DNA from: Chloroflexota bacterium
Lineage (GTDB): Bacteria > Chloroflexota > Dehalococcoidia > DSGV01
Length of the DNA stretch: 34,803 nt
Direction of reading: 5' to 3'
NCBI GenBank assembly: GCA_021787985.1
Contig: JAJYLG010000029.1
Location: forward strand, 1-34,803
Shown: positions 7,313 through 14,707 of the stretch, piece by piece
How the letters are laid out: the number at the start of each line of letters is the position of its first letter
Position numbering within the stretch: the stretch's first letter is position 1
The notes under the pieces: model-generated
What the model was told of the DNA's origin: nothing
Seen by the model: only the letters and a program-made list of their open reading frames with translations
Databases searched by the model: none
Translations under genes and position numbers: made by a program

Positions 7313-9895
7313 ATGCATCGCGGTAGGGGAGTCCGGTCACCGGAGCGTGCGGGGAGGCCGCGGCGGCTCGCTGCCGGCACGGTGGATCTCGCCACGGTAG
7401 CCGCCGAACCGACCGACGTGACGCTGCGCAGGATGGCGGGCACGCCGGACGGGCTTTCCGCCGTTGAGGCCGCGAGCCGGCTGGCGGAGCAGGGGCCGAA
7501 CGCGTTGCCGGAGCCGCGCTGGACGGCGCCGCGGGTGCTCTTTCGTCAGCTTGCCAATCCGCTGCTCGTCCTGCTCGTCGCCGCCGCGTCGGTCTCCGCC
7601 TCGCTGGGACACGGCGCCGACGCGGTCATCATTCTGGGCATCATTAGCCTGTCCGTGCTTCTCGGGTTCATCGACGAGTTCCGCGCCGACCGCGCGGTGC
7701 GGCTGCTCGAGCAGCGGCTGACACGCACGGCACTGGTGTTGCGCGGCGGCGAGCCGCGGCGCATCGCGGCGCGCGAGGTCGTGCGGGGGGACGTGCTGCT
7801 GGTCGAGGTGGGGGACGTGGTCGCGGCCGACGCGCGGCTGCTGGAGGCGCGCGGGCTGGCCGCGGACGAAGCCGCGCTGACCGGGGAGTCGCTGCCGGTG
7901 GAGAAGCGCCCGCAGCCGGTGGGGGACGGGTCGCTGGCATCCGTGCTGCTCGCCGGCAGCGTCATCCGCGCCGGACGCGGGCGGGCAGTCGTGGTGGAGA
8001 CGGGGCCGCGGACGGTCCTCGGCCGCACGGCGGCCCGGGCGGGGGCGCCCCCGCCCGAGACCGGATTCCAGCGAGGGCTGCGCCGTTTCTCGTTCTTCCT
8101 GGTCCAGGTGACGGCCGCGCTTACGGCCTTCATCTTCGCTGCCAACGCGATCCTTGGTCGGGGGCTGCTGGAGGCCCTCCTCTTCTCGTTGGCGATCGCC
8201 GTCGGCCTGACGCCGCAACTCCTTCCTGCCGTGGTCACGGTCAGCCTGGCCGCCGGGGCGCGGCGATTGGCGCGCCGCAGGGTGATCGTCCGCCACCTGG
8301 TGGCCGTCGAGGATCTGGGCGACATCGCGATCCTCTTCTCCGACAAGACGGGCACCCTTACCGAGGGGCAGGTGCGGCTCGACCGCGCCGTCGGTCCGCC
8401 CGGAGATGATGGCGCGGGGGTGCTGCGCTGGGCTGCGGGCTGGTTGCTGGCCGGGGTCCACGAGCAGTCGGGGAACGTCCTCGACGCCGCGCTGGCGGCG
8501 GACGCGCGGGTGCGAGGCGCGGGCGGGACGGAGGGCTGGCGGCTGGTGGACGAGCTGCCGTTCTCCTACGAACGGCGCGCCTCCGCCGTGGCACTCGCGG
8601 CGCCGGACGGCACGCCCTGGCTGGTGGTGAAGGGTGCGGCGGAGGAAGTGCTGTCCCGATGCACCGCTGCCGAAGGGTGGGGCGAGGAGTGGCGGCCGAC
8701 GGCCGAGGCGGCTCTCGCGCGCCTGCTGGACGAGGGTGCGCGCGCGCTGGCGGTCGCCGTCGGGCCGTATCGCGAGGGGGCGATCGAGGCGCAGGCGGGG
8801 CACGACCTGCGGCTCGTCGGCTTCCTCGCCTTCACCGACCCGCCGAAGGAGGGTGCCGCCGCATCGCTCGCGCGGCTGGCGGAGCAGGGGGTGATGGTGC
8901 GGCTGGTCACCGGCGACCACCCCGCCGTGGCGCGGCACGTCTGCGAGCGGGTGGGCATCCCGGTCGTGGGAATCCTCACCGGCGCCGACATCACCGGGCG
9001 CACGGAGCTCGAGCTGGCGCGGCTGGTGTTGGAGACGACCGTCTTCGCACGCGTCACCCCGGAGCAGAAGGCGGTGCTGGTGCGGGCGGCGCAACGGACG
9101 GGCGCGGACGTGGCGTTCCTGGGCGACGGGGTGAACGACGCTCCGGCGCTGCGCCAGGCGGACGTGGGGATCTCGGTGGACGACGCCACGGACGTGGCGA
9201 AAGCCGCCGCCGACGTGGTGCTGCTGGAGAAGGACCTGGGCGTGCTGACGGACGGTGTGATCGAGGGCCGGCGGACGTTCGCGAACACGGTCAAGTACGT
9301 GATGATGGCCACCAGCTCGAACTTCGGCAACATGTTCAGCGCGGCCGGCGCGTCCCTCTTCCTGGCCTTCCTGCCGATGCTGCCCACGCAGATCCTGCTG
9401 AACAACTTCCTCTATGACCTGTCAGAGCTGACCCTCCCGTCCGACGCGGTCGACCCGGAGCTGACCCGGCGGCCGGCGCACTGGGACATCGGGCTCGTCG
9501 GGCGGTTCATGCTCGTGTTTGGGCCGGTGAGCTCGCTCTTCGACTTCCTCACCTTCTGGTTGATGCTCGGACCGTTCCACGTTGGCGAGGCGCGGTTTCA
9601 TACCGGCTGGTTCGTGGAGTCGCTCTGCACGCAGACGCTGGTGATCTTCGTCATCCGTACGCGGCGCGTGCCGTTCTGGCGCAGCCGGCCGTCGTGGCTG
9701 CTGGCGAGCGCGACGCTCGGCTGCGTGGCGGTCGCCGTGCTGCTGCCGTTCACGCCGCTCGCGGGGTCGCTGGGCTTCGAGCCGCTGCCGTGGGGTTTCC
9801 TGCTGGCGCTGGTTGGGATGGTCCTGACTTACTTGTTGCTGGTGGAGACGGCGAAGCGCTGGTTCTACCGCCGCTGGCCGTCTTTCGTGGTCTGA
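7313..9895 (+). CDS. mgtA: P-type ATPase, Mg2+-importing MgtA/MgtB type
   Basis: This is a full P-type ATPase of about 860 residues. In order it has an N-terminal cation-ATPase domain, two transmembrane helices, the actuator loop with LTGES, the phosphorylation motif SDKTGTLTEG (about residue 344 of the chosen frame), the nucleotide domain, the hinge GDGVNDAPAL, and C-terminal helices. The motif LLNNFLYDLSELTLPSDAVDPE in the transmembrane part is typical of the P3B magnesium group and argues against Ca2+ or K+ pumps. The frame is open from an ATG at 7268, but neither start has a strong ribosome site; I prefer 7313 because a G-rich run precedes it. Expected function is ATP-driven Mg2+ uptake across the inner membrane. 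It stands alone, without an MgtC neighbour. Confidence 0.87.
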   Translation: MHRGRGVRSPERAGRPRRLAAGTVDLATVAAEPTDVTLRRMAGTPDGLSAVEAASRLAEQGPNALPEPRWTAPRVLFRQLANPLLVLLVAAASVSASLGHGADAVIILGIISLSVLLGFIDEFRADRAVRLLEQRLTRTALVLRGGEPRRIAAREVVRGDVLLVEVGDVVAADARLLEARGLAADEAALTGESLPVEKRPQPVGDGSLASVLLAGSVIRAGRGRAVVVETGPRTVLGRTAARAGAPPPETGFQRGLRRFSFFLVQVTAALTAFIFAANAILGRGLLEALLFSLAIAVGLTPQLLPAVVTVSLAAGARRLARRRVIVRHLVAVEDLGDIAILFSDKTGTLTEGQVRLDRAVGPPGDDGAGVLRWAAGWLLAGVHEQSGNVLDAALAADARVRGAGGTEGWRLVDELPFSYERRASAVALAAPDGTPWLVVKGAAEEVLSRCTAAEGWGEEWRPTAEAALARLLDEGARALAVAVGPYREGAIEAQAGHDLRLVGFLAFTDPPKEGAAASLARLAEQGVMVRLVTGDHPAVARHVCERVGIPVVGILTGADITGRTELELARLVLETTVFARVTPEQKAVLVRAAQRTGADVAFLGDGVNDAPALRQADVGISVDDATDVAKAAADVVLLEKDLGVLTDGVIEGRRTFANTVKYVMMATSSNFGNMFSAAGASLFLAFLPMLPTQILLNNFLYDLSELTLPSDAVDPELTRRPAHWDIGLVGRFMLVFGPVSSLFDFLTFWLMLGPFHVGEARFHTGWFVESLCTQTLVIFVIRTRRVPFWRSRPSWLLASATLGCVAVAVLLPFTPLAGSLGFEPLPWGFLLALVGMVLTYLLLVETAKRWFYRRWPSFVV

Positions 9896-10016
9896 GCGAC
9901 GCTCCTTGCCCCGGGCATGCGCCACCGGGCCGAGCGGTTGCAGGACAGACCAGACGGTCCGTCCTCGCCCGGCGGAGGCCCGCGCGAGGGACGGCGGTGC
10001 GGCGAGGACGTATCCT

Positions 10017-10724
10017 GTGCGGGTGGCGACCGCGGGTTTTCTCCATACCGCTCAGACGCACATCGAGACGTTCGAGTCCCTGGTCCATGGGCTCGACGCG
10101 ACGGTTCGGACCCGCCACCTGGTCGACGCCTCGCTCCTCGCGGACGCCCGTTCGCGCGGCGGCGTTGACGCGGATCTCCGCGGCCGTCTGCTCGAACGGC
10201 TGGTCGAGGCCGCGGACGGGGCCGGCGCCGTGCTGTGCACCTGCTCGACCATCGGCGAGGCGGCGGAGGGGCTCGCAGCGCAAGTCGGGGTGCCCGTGCT
10301 GCGCGTGGACCGCCCCATGGCTGAGGAAGCCGTGCGGCGGGGCGGAAGGATCGCGGTCGTGGCCGCGGTAGACAGCACCATCGCCCCCACCCTGCGGCTC
10401 CTTTCGGCGGCGGCGGCCGCGGCGGGAACGCGCGTGGACCTGCGTCCGGCGCCGTGTCCGCGCGCCTGGCCGCTATTCGAGGCGGGCGACTTGAACGCCT
10501 ACCTCGCTGTCATCGAAGGCCACGTTCGCTCGCTCGAGGGCGCGGCCGACGTCATCGTGCTCGCACAGGCCTCGATGGCCCCCGTCGCAGATCGCCGCGC
10601 CGCGGGCCCGACGCCCGTCCTCGCCAGCCCCGGGCCGGCGGCCGCGGCGCTGGTGCGAGCGATCGCCGGCCGCGGGATCAGCGTGGATAGAGCCCCCCGT
10701 CGACCGATATGGTCTGGCCGTTGA
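10017..10724 (+). CDS. Asp/Glu racemase-family protein, second cysteine missing
   Basis: The start GTG at 10017 (or 10023) gives VRVATAGFLHTAQTHIETFESLV, a normal first strand; the longer frame from 9906 only adds Arg/Pro-rich sequence. The protein (about 235 residues) follows the aspartate/glutamate racemase/hydantoin racemase fold, with VLCTCSTIGEAAEG around the first catalytic Cys. Where the second Cys is expected the sequence reads VIVLAQASMAP, with Ala, so classical two-base racemisation is unlikely. It may instead be a racemase-fold lyase or isomerase of unknown substrate. Its last 47 bp overlap the convergent SDR gene tail to tail, so the final residues (DRAPRRPIWSGR) are probably read-through. 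Confidence 0.7.
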   Translation: MRVATAGFLHTAQTHIETFESLVHGLDATVRTRHLVDASLLADARSRGGVDADLRGRLLERLVEAADGAGAVLCTCSTIGEAAEGLAAQVGVPVLRVDRPMAEEAVRRGGRIAVVAAVDSTIAPTLRLLSAAAAAAGTRVDLRPAPCPRAWPLFEAGDLNAYLAVIEGHVRSLEGAADVIVLAQASMAPVADRRAAGPTPVLASPGPAAAALVRAIAGRGISVDRAPRRPIWSGR

Positions 10725-11418
10725 GGTAGGCGTTGGTGACGACCGCGAGGACGAGGTCAGCGACCTCCTCGGCTCGTCCGAGCCGTCCAACCGGAATGGA
10801 GGCCGCGAGGCGCTGACCGACGGCGGGGTTGCCGGTGACCATGTCGGTCTCCACCAGGGCCGGTGCTATGGCGTTGACGGTGATGCCGTGGGGGGCGAGT
10901 GGGCGGGCCAGCGCATGGGTAAGCCCGATGAGCCCGGCCTTCGAGGCCGTGTAGTGGGCGCCCAGGATCCCGCCGGTGAACGCGGCGACCGAGGACATGA
11001 AGACGATCCGGCCGAAGCCGCGGTCGCGCATTTGCGGGACGAGCGCTTGGGCGAGGAGGAACGGGGCGCGCAGGTTGACGTCGAGCACCCGGTCCCAGGA
11101 GTCCAGGTCGATCTCCTCCAGCTCCGCCCTCGGGCCGATCCCGGCATTGGCCACGAGCACATCGACGGGCCCGAGCTCTGCGATCGTGGCGCTGACCACC
11201 GCCCGCACCATGACAGGGTCGGCCATGTCGCCTTCCACCGCTGTGGCCCGTGGTCCGATGCGCCGGATGGCGGCGACCACTTCGGCGGCGGCCTGCGGAT
11301 GGCTGGAGTAGCCGACGGCGACATGCGCGCCGGCTTGCGCCAGCCGGAGCGCCACGGCCCGCCCGATGCCACGGGAGCTGCCGGTGACGAGGCAAACGCG
11401 ATCGTGCAGGTCGTCCAT
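10678..11418 (-). CDS. SDR-family oxidoreductase (FabG-like)
   Basis: This 246-residue short-chain dehydrogenase is complete. It has the cofactor motif TGSSRGIGRA near the N-terminus, NAG after the fourth strand, the catalytic Ser in MSSVAAFTGG, YTASK with Tyr and Lys, and the closing DGGLYPR. Cofactor and substrate cannot be fixed from sequence. The Arg residues in the first loop make NADP(H) likely, and the closest textbook relative is 3-oxoacyl-ACP reductase. The open frame runs on upstream to 11628, but the ATG at 11418 is preceded by GGGAGGGAG at proper distance and begins the first beta strand, so it is the start. It stands as a single gene and converges with the racemase-like gene. Confidence 0.9.
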   Translation of the reverse strand: MDDLHDRVCLVTGSSRGIGRAVALRLAQAGAHVAVGYSSHPQAAAEVVAAIRRIGPRATAVEGDMADPVMVRAVVSATIAELGPVDVLVANAGIGPRAELEEIDLDSWDRVLDVNLRAPFLLAQALVPQMRDRGFGRIVFMSSVAAFTGGILGAHYTASKAGLIGLTHALARPLAPHGITVNAIAPALVETDMVTGNPAVGQRLAASIPVGRLGRAEEVADLVLAVVTNAYLNGQTISVDGGLYPR

Positions 11419-11439
11419 CGGCTCCCTCCCTACCCCGGT

Positions 11440-11466
11440 AGTGTATCGCTTGCCGGTCCGGTTGAA
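11440..11466 (-). promoter_or_regulatory. Possible promoter of the SDR gene
   Basis: Reading the minus strand, TTCAAC (11466-11461) and TACACT (11445-11440) lie upstream of the SDR start. The 15-bp spacing is short. An overlapping GC palindrome (CCGGTCCGG) lies between the boxes and could be a repressor site. The support is weak. Confidence 0.3.
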
Positions 11467-11603
11467 CCGTCCGTTTGCTACGAGCATGCGACCGCCCGGC
11501 GCCCCCTCGCCTGACGCGGCGGTGCCGGCTCCGTCGCCGGGCGCACAACCGTTGCCATCCTTGGGGCGTTCTGCGCCTTCGCGGTACCGTTGGAGCCTGG
11601 CGC

Positions 11604-11653
11604 TTGGCTTCGCACAATACGAACCCAAACCCGCTGGTAGCGGGCCCGACGCT
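11604..11653. repeat. Dispersed repeat, copy 1, with CCCGCT-GGT-AGCGGG hairpin
   Basis: Fifty bases here match 13969-14018 at 46 of 50 positions in the same orientation. Weaker similarity continues for about 50 more bases, up to ~11706. The core contains a 6-bp stem with a 3-nt loop at 11630-11644. On the minus strand the hairpin is followed by TTTGGGTT, so it could act as a Rho-independent-like terminator for the broken gene ending at 11773. The spacing changes between copies are compatible with a decayed coding repeat (TNPNPL.AGP in one plus-strand frame). Confidence 0.75.
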
Positions 11654-11772
11654 CTTGCTTGTTCCGGTTCACGGCAAGGTCGGACGGGCCGGATATCGCA
11701 AGACGGCGGGCCACTGACGGAGATCCGTGCGGCGCCGCCCGAAACTGATGCCGTAGAGCTTCCGGCGAGTCG

Positions 11773-12245
11773 TCATAAGGGGTCGCAGCGCGCGACGACC
11801 CGCTGATGCCAGACAGCGGGCTGGTGGTAACGGTCGATCAGGCCGGCGTCGGAGAGGTTACGGGCGAGGGTGGCGCTGCCGTGGATGGTGATCGGCCCGC
11901 CCTCGGTCTCCTCGAGCGCGGTGACCTCGTCGAGCGAGCGGCGAGCGAGCGGAGAATGGTGGTCTCGGCCCCGGTTGTCGACCAAGTCGTCGTCGGTCAA
12001 GGTCGTCGAGACGACGTACTTCGGCAAGGCCTTGTAGCCGGCTGCACCGAATCCTTGCCGTCGGCGAGCTCCGTCAGGTCCGGCTGGACCTTGCTGAACG
12101 CCTCGTAACTGGCCCGCCCGAGCAGCATCGCCGTGGTCTCGTGCTGCTCGCGACCCTTGAGCTCGTGGGCCTCCTTGACGAGCTCGATGTCCTTGAACGT
12201 GAAGCAGGCCGGGCCAGAGCGGACGCGGAGTTGGGTGGGACGCCG
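11773..12245 (-). pseudogene. Broken RibD-C/dihydrofolate reductase-like gene
   Basis: Two minus-strand frames together spell a RibD_C/DHFR-family protein. One gives TFKDIELVKEAHELKG..TTAMLLGRASYEAFSKV. A second frame then gives KALPKYVVSTTLTDDDLVDN and, after another disturbance, LDEVTALEETEGGPITIHGSATLARNLSDAGLIDRYH. The family's N-terminal strand and cofactor start are missing, and the end after DRYH does not match the usual LMVFPVVLG segment. A local duplication of a CGCTCG-type unit around 11933-11951 lies where ETTILRSL should continue in frame, and it explains one frameshift. Intact relatives are small NADPH-dependent reductases. The 5' side has been replaced by the divergently oriented AraC gene region. 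Confidence 0.72.
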
Positions 12246-12288
12246 GCGGCGCTTGGCAGCGCGGGCGCGACGTGGCACGATCGCGCAC

Positions 12289-12738
12289 GTGACCAGCAGG
12301 CCGGCCACGGCGCAGCACCTGTGCGACCTCGCGCGGTTGCGCCGCGTCCGCGACCGGATCGACCGGGAGTACGCGCAGCCGCTGGACGTCGAGGCGCTCG
12401 CCCGCGGCGCGCACATGTCGGCCGGGCACCTCAGCCGCGAGTTCCGGCGCGCCTACGGCGAGTCGCCGTACGCCTACCTGATGACGCGACGCATCGAGCG
12501 CGCGATGGCGCTGCTGCGTCGTGGCGACCTCAGCGTCACCGCGGTCTGTTTCGCGGTTGGCTGCTCGTCGCTGGGCACCTTCAGCACGCGCTTCACCGAG
12601 TTGGTCGGTATGCCGCCCAGCACCTACCGGCGCCACGCGGACCGTGCGACGGCCGGGATGCCGCCGTGCGTGGCGAAACAGGTCACCAGACCCGTCAGGA
12701 ATCGAGAAGCGCGGATCCCCCATCCGCGCATAGCATGA
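12289..12738 (+). CDS. Short AraC-family transcription regulator
   Basis: The start GTG at 12289 gives a 149-residue protein that is essentially the AraC DNA-binding domain: LRRVRDRIDREYAQPLDVEALARGAHMSAGHLSREFRRAYGESPYAYLMTRRIERAMALLRRGDLSVTAVCFAVGCSSLGTFSTRFTELVGMPPSTYRR. Both helix-turn-helix units and the linker helix are present; there is no N-terminal ligand domain. The open frame extends further upstream, but that part runs antisense through the broken reductase gene. Its stop overlaps the ATG of the VOC gene (ATGA), so the two are translationally coupled. This AraC-VOC pairing suggests the regulator controls its partner and perhaps senses the same small molecule. Confidence 0.87.
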   Translation: MTSRPATAQHLCDLARLRRVRDRIDREYAQPLDVEALARGAHMSAGHLSREFRRAYGESPYAYLMTRRIERAMALLRRGDLSVTAVCFAVGCSSLGTFSTRFTELVGMPPSTYRRHADRATAGMPPCVAKQVTRPVRNREARIPHPRIA

Positions 12739-13154
12739 CCACCATGGAGATCACCATCTACCAGACCCTCCTCCCACACGACGACCCGGATGCGTCCCTG
12801 GCCTTCTGGCGCGACATCTTCGGCTTCGAGGTCCGGGGCGACGTCGAATACGGCGGGATGCACTGGATCACGGTCGGCCCCTCCGACCAGCCCGGCACGT
12901 CCATCGTCCTGTACCCGCCGGCCGCCACCCCCGGCCTCACCGACGACGAGCGCCGCACCATCGCCGAGATGATGGCCAAGGGAACCTACGCCAGCATCAA
13001 CCTGGCCACCACCGACCTCGACGGCACCTTCGAGCGGCTGCAGGCGAGCGGCGCCGAAGTGGTCCAGGAGCCGACCGACCAACCGTACGGGGTCCGCGAC
13101 TGCGCCTTCCGCGATCCCGCGGGCAATCTGATCCGCATCCAGGAGCTGCGCTGA
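12735..13154 (+). CDS. VOC-family (glyoxalase/bleomycin-resistance fold) protein
   Basis: This 139-residue protein has two beta-alpha-beta-beta-beta units. The first runs from YQTLLPHDDPDASLAFWRDIFGFEVRGDVEYGGMHWITVG, and the second from YASINLATTDLDGTFERLQASGAEVVQEPTDQPYGVRDCAFRDPAGNLIRIQEL. The C-terminal FRDPAGNLIRI is typical of VOC enzymes and binding proteins. A metal site is possible but not certain, because the usual first His is not obvious. It could be a lyase/dioxygenase or a drug-binding protein. It follows the AraC gene with a 4-nt overlap. Confidence 0.88.
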   Translation: MTTMEITIYQTLLPHDDPDASLAFWRDIFGFEVRGDVEYGGMHWITVGPSDQPGTSIVLYPPAATPGLTDDERRTIAEMMAKGTYASINLATTDLDGTFERLQASGAEVVQEPTDQPYGVRDCAFRDPAGNLIRIQELR

Positions 13155-13220
13155 GCCGTCCGGCGATCGCGCCGGAGGTCAAGCGGCCGGAACTCGTTCG
13201 ACGCACGGAGGTGCTTCGTG

Positions 13221-13694
13221 ATGGCTGAGAGGAAACCTGCAAAGAAGGGCACGCAGCAGTCCGCCAAGAGCACCGCGATTGGCGAGAAGGTCAAGGGATT
13301 CACGGACGAGGAACGGGGCGCGATGCGGGAGCGCACCCGAGAGTTGAAGCGCGCGGGCACGGCGGACGGGGAGAGCGACGTGCTCGAGAAGATCGCCGAG
13401 ATGCCGGAACCGGATCGCGCGAAGGCCGAGCGGCTCCACGCAATCGTCAAGGCCACCGCGCCGGACCTCTCACCAAGGACGTGGTACGGCATGCCCGCGT
13501 ACGCCAAGGACGGCAAGGTCGTCTGCTTCTTCCAGAGCGCGGCGAAGTTCAAGACGAGGTACGCGACGATCGGCTTCAGCGACCAGGCGAACCTCGATGA
13601 CGGCGCCATGTGGCCGACCTACTTCGCGCTGAAGGAGCTGACCGCCGCCGAGGAGGCAAGGATCGGCGCGCTCGTGAAGAAAGCGGTGAGCTGA
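13221..13694 (+). CDS. DUF1801 (YdhG-like) domain protein
   Basis: The protein has about 157 residues. The first ~60 are Lys/Glu-rich and probably flexible. The rest is a DUF1801 domain: [104 protein letters not shown]. The YGMP and WP..FALKEL elements mark the family, which is annotated in other bacteria as iron-chaperone-like or of unknown function. A GGAGG at 13207-13211 serves either GTG 13218 or ATG 13221. It is cytoplasmic and stands alone. Confidence 0.83.
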   Translation: MAERKPAKKGTQQSAKSTAIGEKVKGFTDEERGAMRERTRELKRAGTADGESDVLEKIAEMPEPDRAKAERLHAIVKATAPDLSPRTWYGMPAYAKDGKVVCFFQSAAKFKTRYATIGFSDQANLDDGAMWPTYFALKELTAAEEARIGALVKKAVS

Positions 13695-13735
13695 GGACTG
13701 AGCCTCACTGACCCACGGCTCGCTGCCGGGCCGGA

Positions 13736-13968
13736 GTGGTGTCGGTCGACCAGTTCCGCCGGCTCGTCGACTCCGGCAAGTCGGTCATCGTCATCGAGCA
13801 CCACGAGGCGGTCATGGCGCACGCCGACTGGATCTTCGACTTCGGCCCCGGCGCCGGCTACGACGGCGGTCGGATCGTTTCCGAGGGCACACCCGCCGAC
13901 CTCGCCGCCGCCCGCTCCACCCTCACCGGGGAGCACCTCGCGGCCTGCGTCGGCACCCGACCGCGCAC
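13736..13968 (+). pseudogene. C-terminal remnant of a UvrA-like ABC ATPase
   Basis: The frame reads [69 protein letters not shown]. This is the very end of UvrA-type proteins: the region after Walker B with the switch His (IEHH), the D.GPGAG.DGG motif and the TP.DL tail. Everything before it (more than 650 residues) is missing. The similarity ends near 13953, and the dispersed repeat begins 16 bp later. The sequence looks little eroded, so the loss is probably recent. Confidence 0.8.
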
Positions 13969-14018
13969 TTGGCTTTGCACAAGACGAACCCAAACCCGCT
14001 GGCAGCGGGCCCGCCGCT
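13969..14018. repeat. Dispersed repeat, copy 2, with CCCGCT-GGC-AGCGGG hairpin
   Basis: This is the second copy of the repeat at 11604-11653, 46/50 identical and in the same orientation, with similarity fading out near 14071. Its hairpin is at 13995-14009. On the minus strand the hairpin again precedes TTTGGGTT and lies about 70 bp past the end of the DinB-like gene, so a terminator role is possible here too. It also directly follows the UvrA-like remnant. Confidence 0.75.
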
Positions 14019-14087
14019 GGTGCGTATCTGGACTGACAGCAAGATCCGGCGAGCCGAGTACCAGAAGGCCCCTCTGCGCTGGTCCGG

Positions 14088-14558
14088 CTACGTGGCGGAC
14101 GATCGTTCCTGGGCTGCCAGGGCGGCTTCGATCTCGTCGATGTGCTCGGCCCGGTGGGCGGCGCGCAAGGCGTTCAGCGGGCTGTTGGCGTCGTTAGGCC
14201 ACACTTGGTCGGGCGGGAGCGAGGCGACGCGCCGGTCGGTCTCCTCGGCCAAGCGCAATGCGAGCTGGGCCGCTTCACGTGGCGCGATGGCGTGGATCAG
14301 CGGGCGCGTGGCGTCGTTGATCCAGTCGACGTCTTCCGGCTCCGCGTCGGATGGTGAGAACGGTACGCCGCGCTCGAGCTTCTCGGCCAGCGCCAGGACG
14401 CGCGCGTCCCAGAAGGCGATGTGGCCGAGCACGCCGGCGATCGTCCAGTGTTCGTTCGCATCGCCGCGCAGTTCATCTTCACCCAGACGCGCGACCAAGG
14501 CGCGCAAGCGCTCGCACTCGTCGGCGTTCTTCTCAACGTAGGAACGATCTGGGGACAT
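14088..14558 (-). CDS. DinB-family protein
   Basis: This 156-residue four-helix-bundle protein begins [30 protein letters not shown] and carries [28 protein letters not shown]. This segment holds the DinB-type metal-ligand His of helix 2 (GHIAFWD), and the C-terminal [13 protein letters not shown] gives a likely second ligand set. Members include thiol-dependent hydrolases and transferases. The ATG at 14558 is preceded by GGAGGTGAG, an excellent ribosome site, which settles the start over the longer frame. It is a single gene. Confidence 0.85.
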   Translation of the reverse strand: MSPDRSYVEKNADECERLRALVARLGEDELRGDANEHWTIAGVLGHIAFWDARVLALAEKLERGVPFSPSDAEPEDVDWINDATRPLIHAIAPREAAQLALRLAEETDRRVASLPPDQVWPNDANSPLNALRAAHRAEHIDEIEAALAAQERSSAT

Positions 14559-14620
14559 TCTCACCTCCGGATCGAAAAGGCCCCGGCCTGCAAGGAAAGG
14601 TTCGCACACCGTTGGGATTC

Positions 14621-14697
14621 TGGCGCCCCCGGCAGGACTCGAACCTGCGACGCGCGGCTTAGGACGCCGCCGCTCTGTCCAACTGAGCTACGGGGGC
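14621..14697 (-). tRNA. tRNA-Arg(CCT), CCA encoded
   Basis: On the minus strand the acceptor GCCCCCG pairs with CGGGGGC. The D-arm is GCTC..GAGC, the anticodon stem GCGGC/GCCGC encloses GTCCTAA (anticodon CCT), and the T-arm GCAGG-TTCGAGT-CCTGC is complete. The discriminator is G and CCA is encoded. It reads AGG codons. Confidence 0.95.
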
Positions 14698-14707
14698 GCG
14701 AGCTCGG

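Larger units (their letters stand above)
11419..11772. other. 354-bp non-coding interval holding repeat copy 1
   Basis: No gene is supported between the SDR start and the DHFR-like remnant. The interval holds the possible SDR promoter and the first copy of the dispersed hairpin repeat; I see nothing else in it. Confidence 0.6.

Noticed and set aside
7337-9094. 585-residue minus-strand frame opposite the P-type ATPase
   Set aside because: Low-complexity His/Gln/Arg-rich composition and complete overlap with a well-defined P-type ATPase show it is a shadow.
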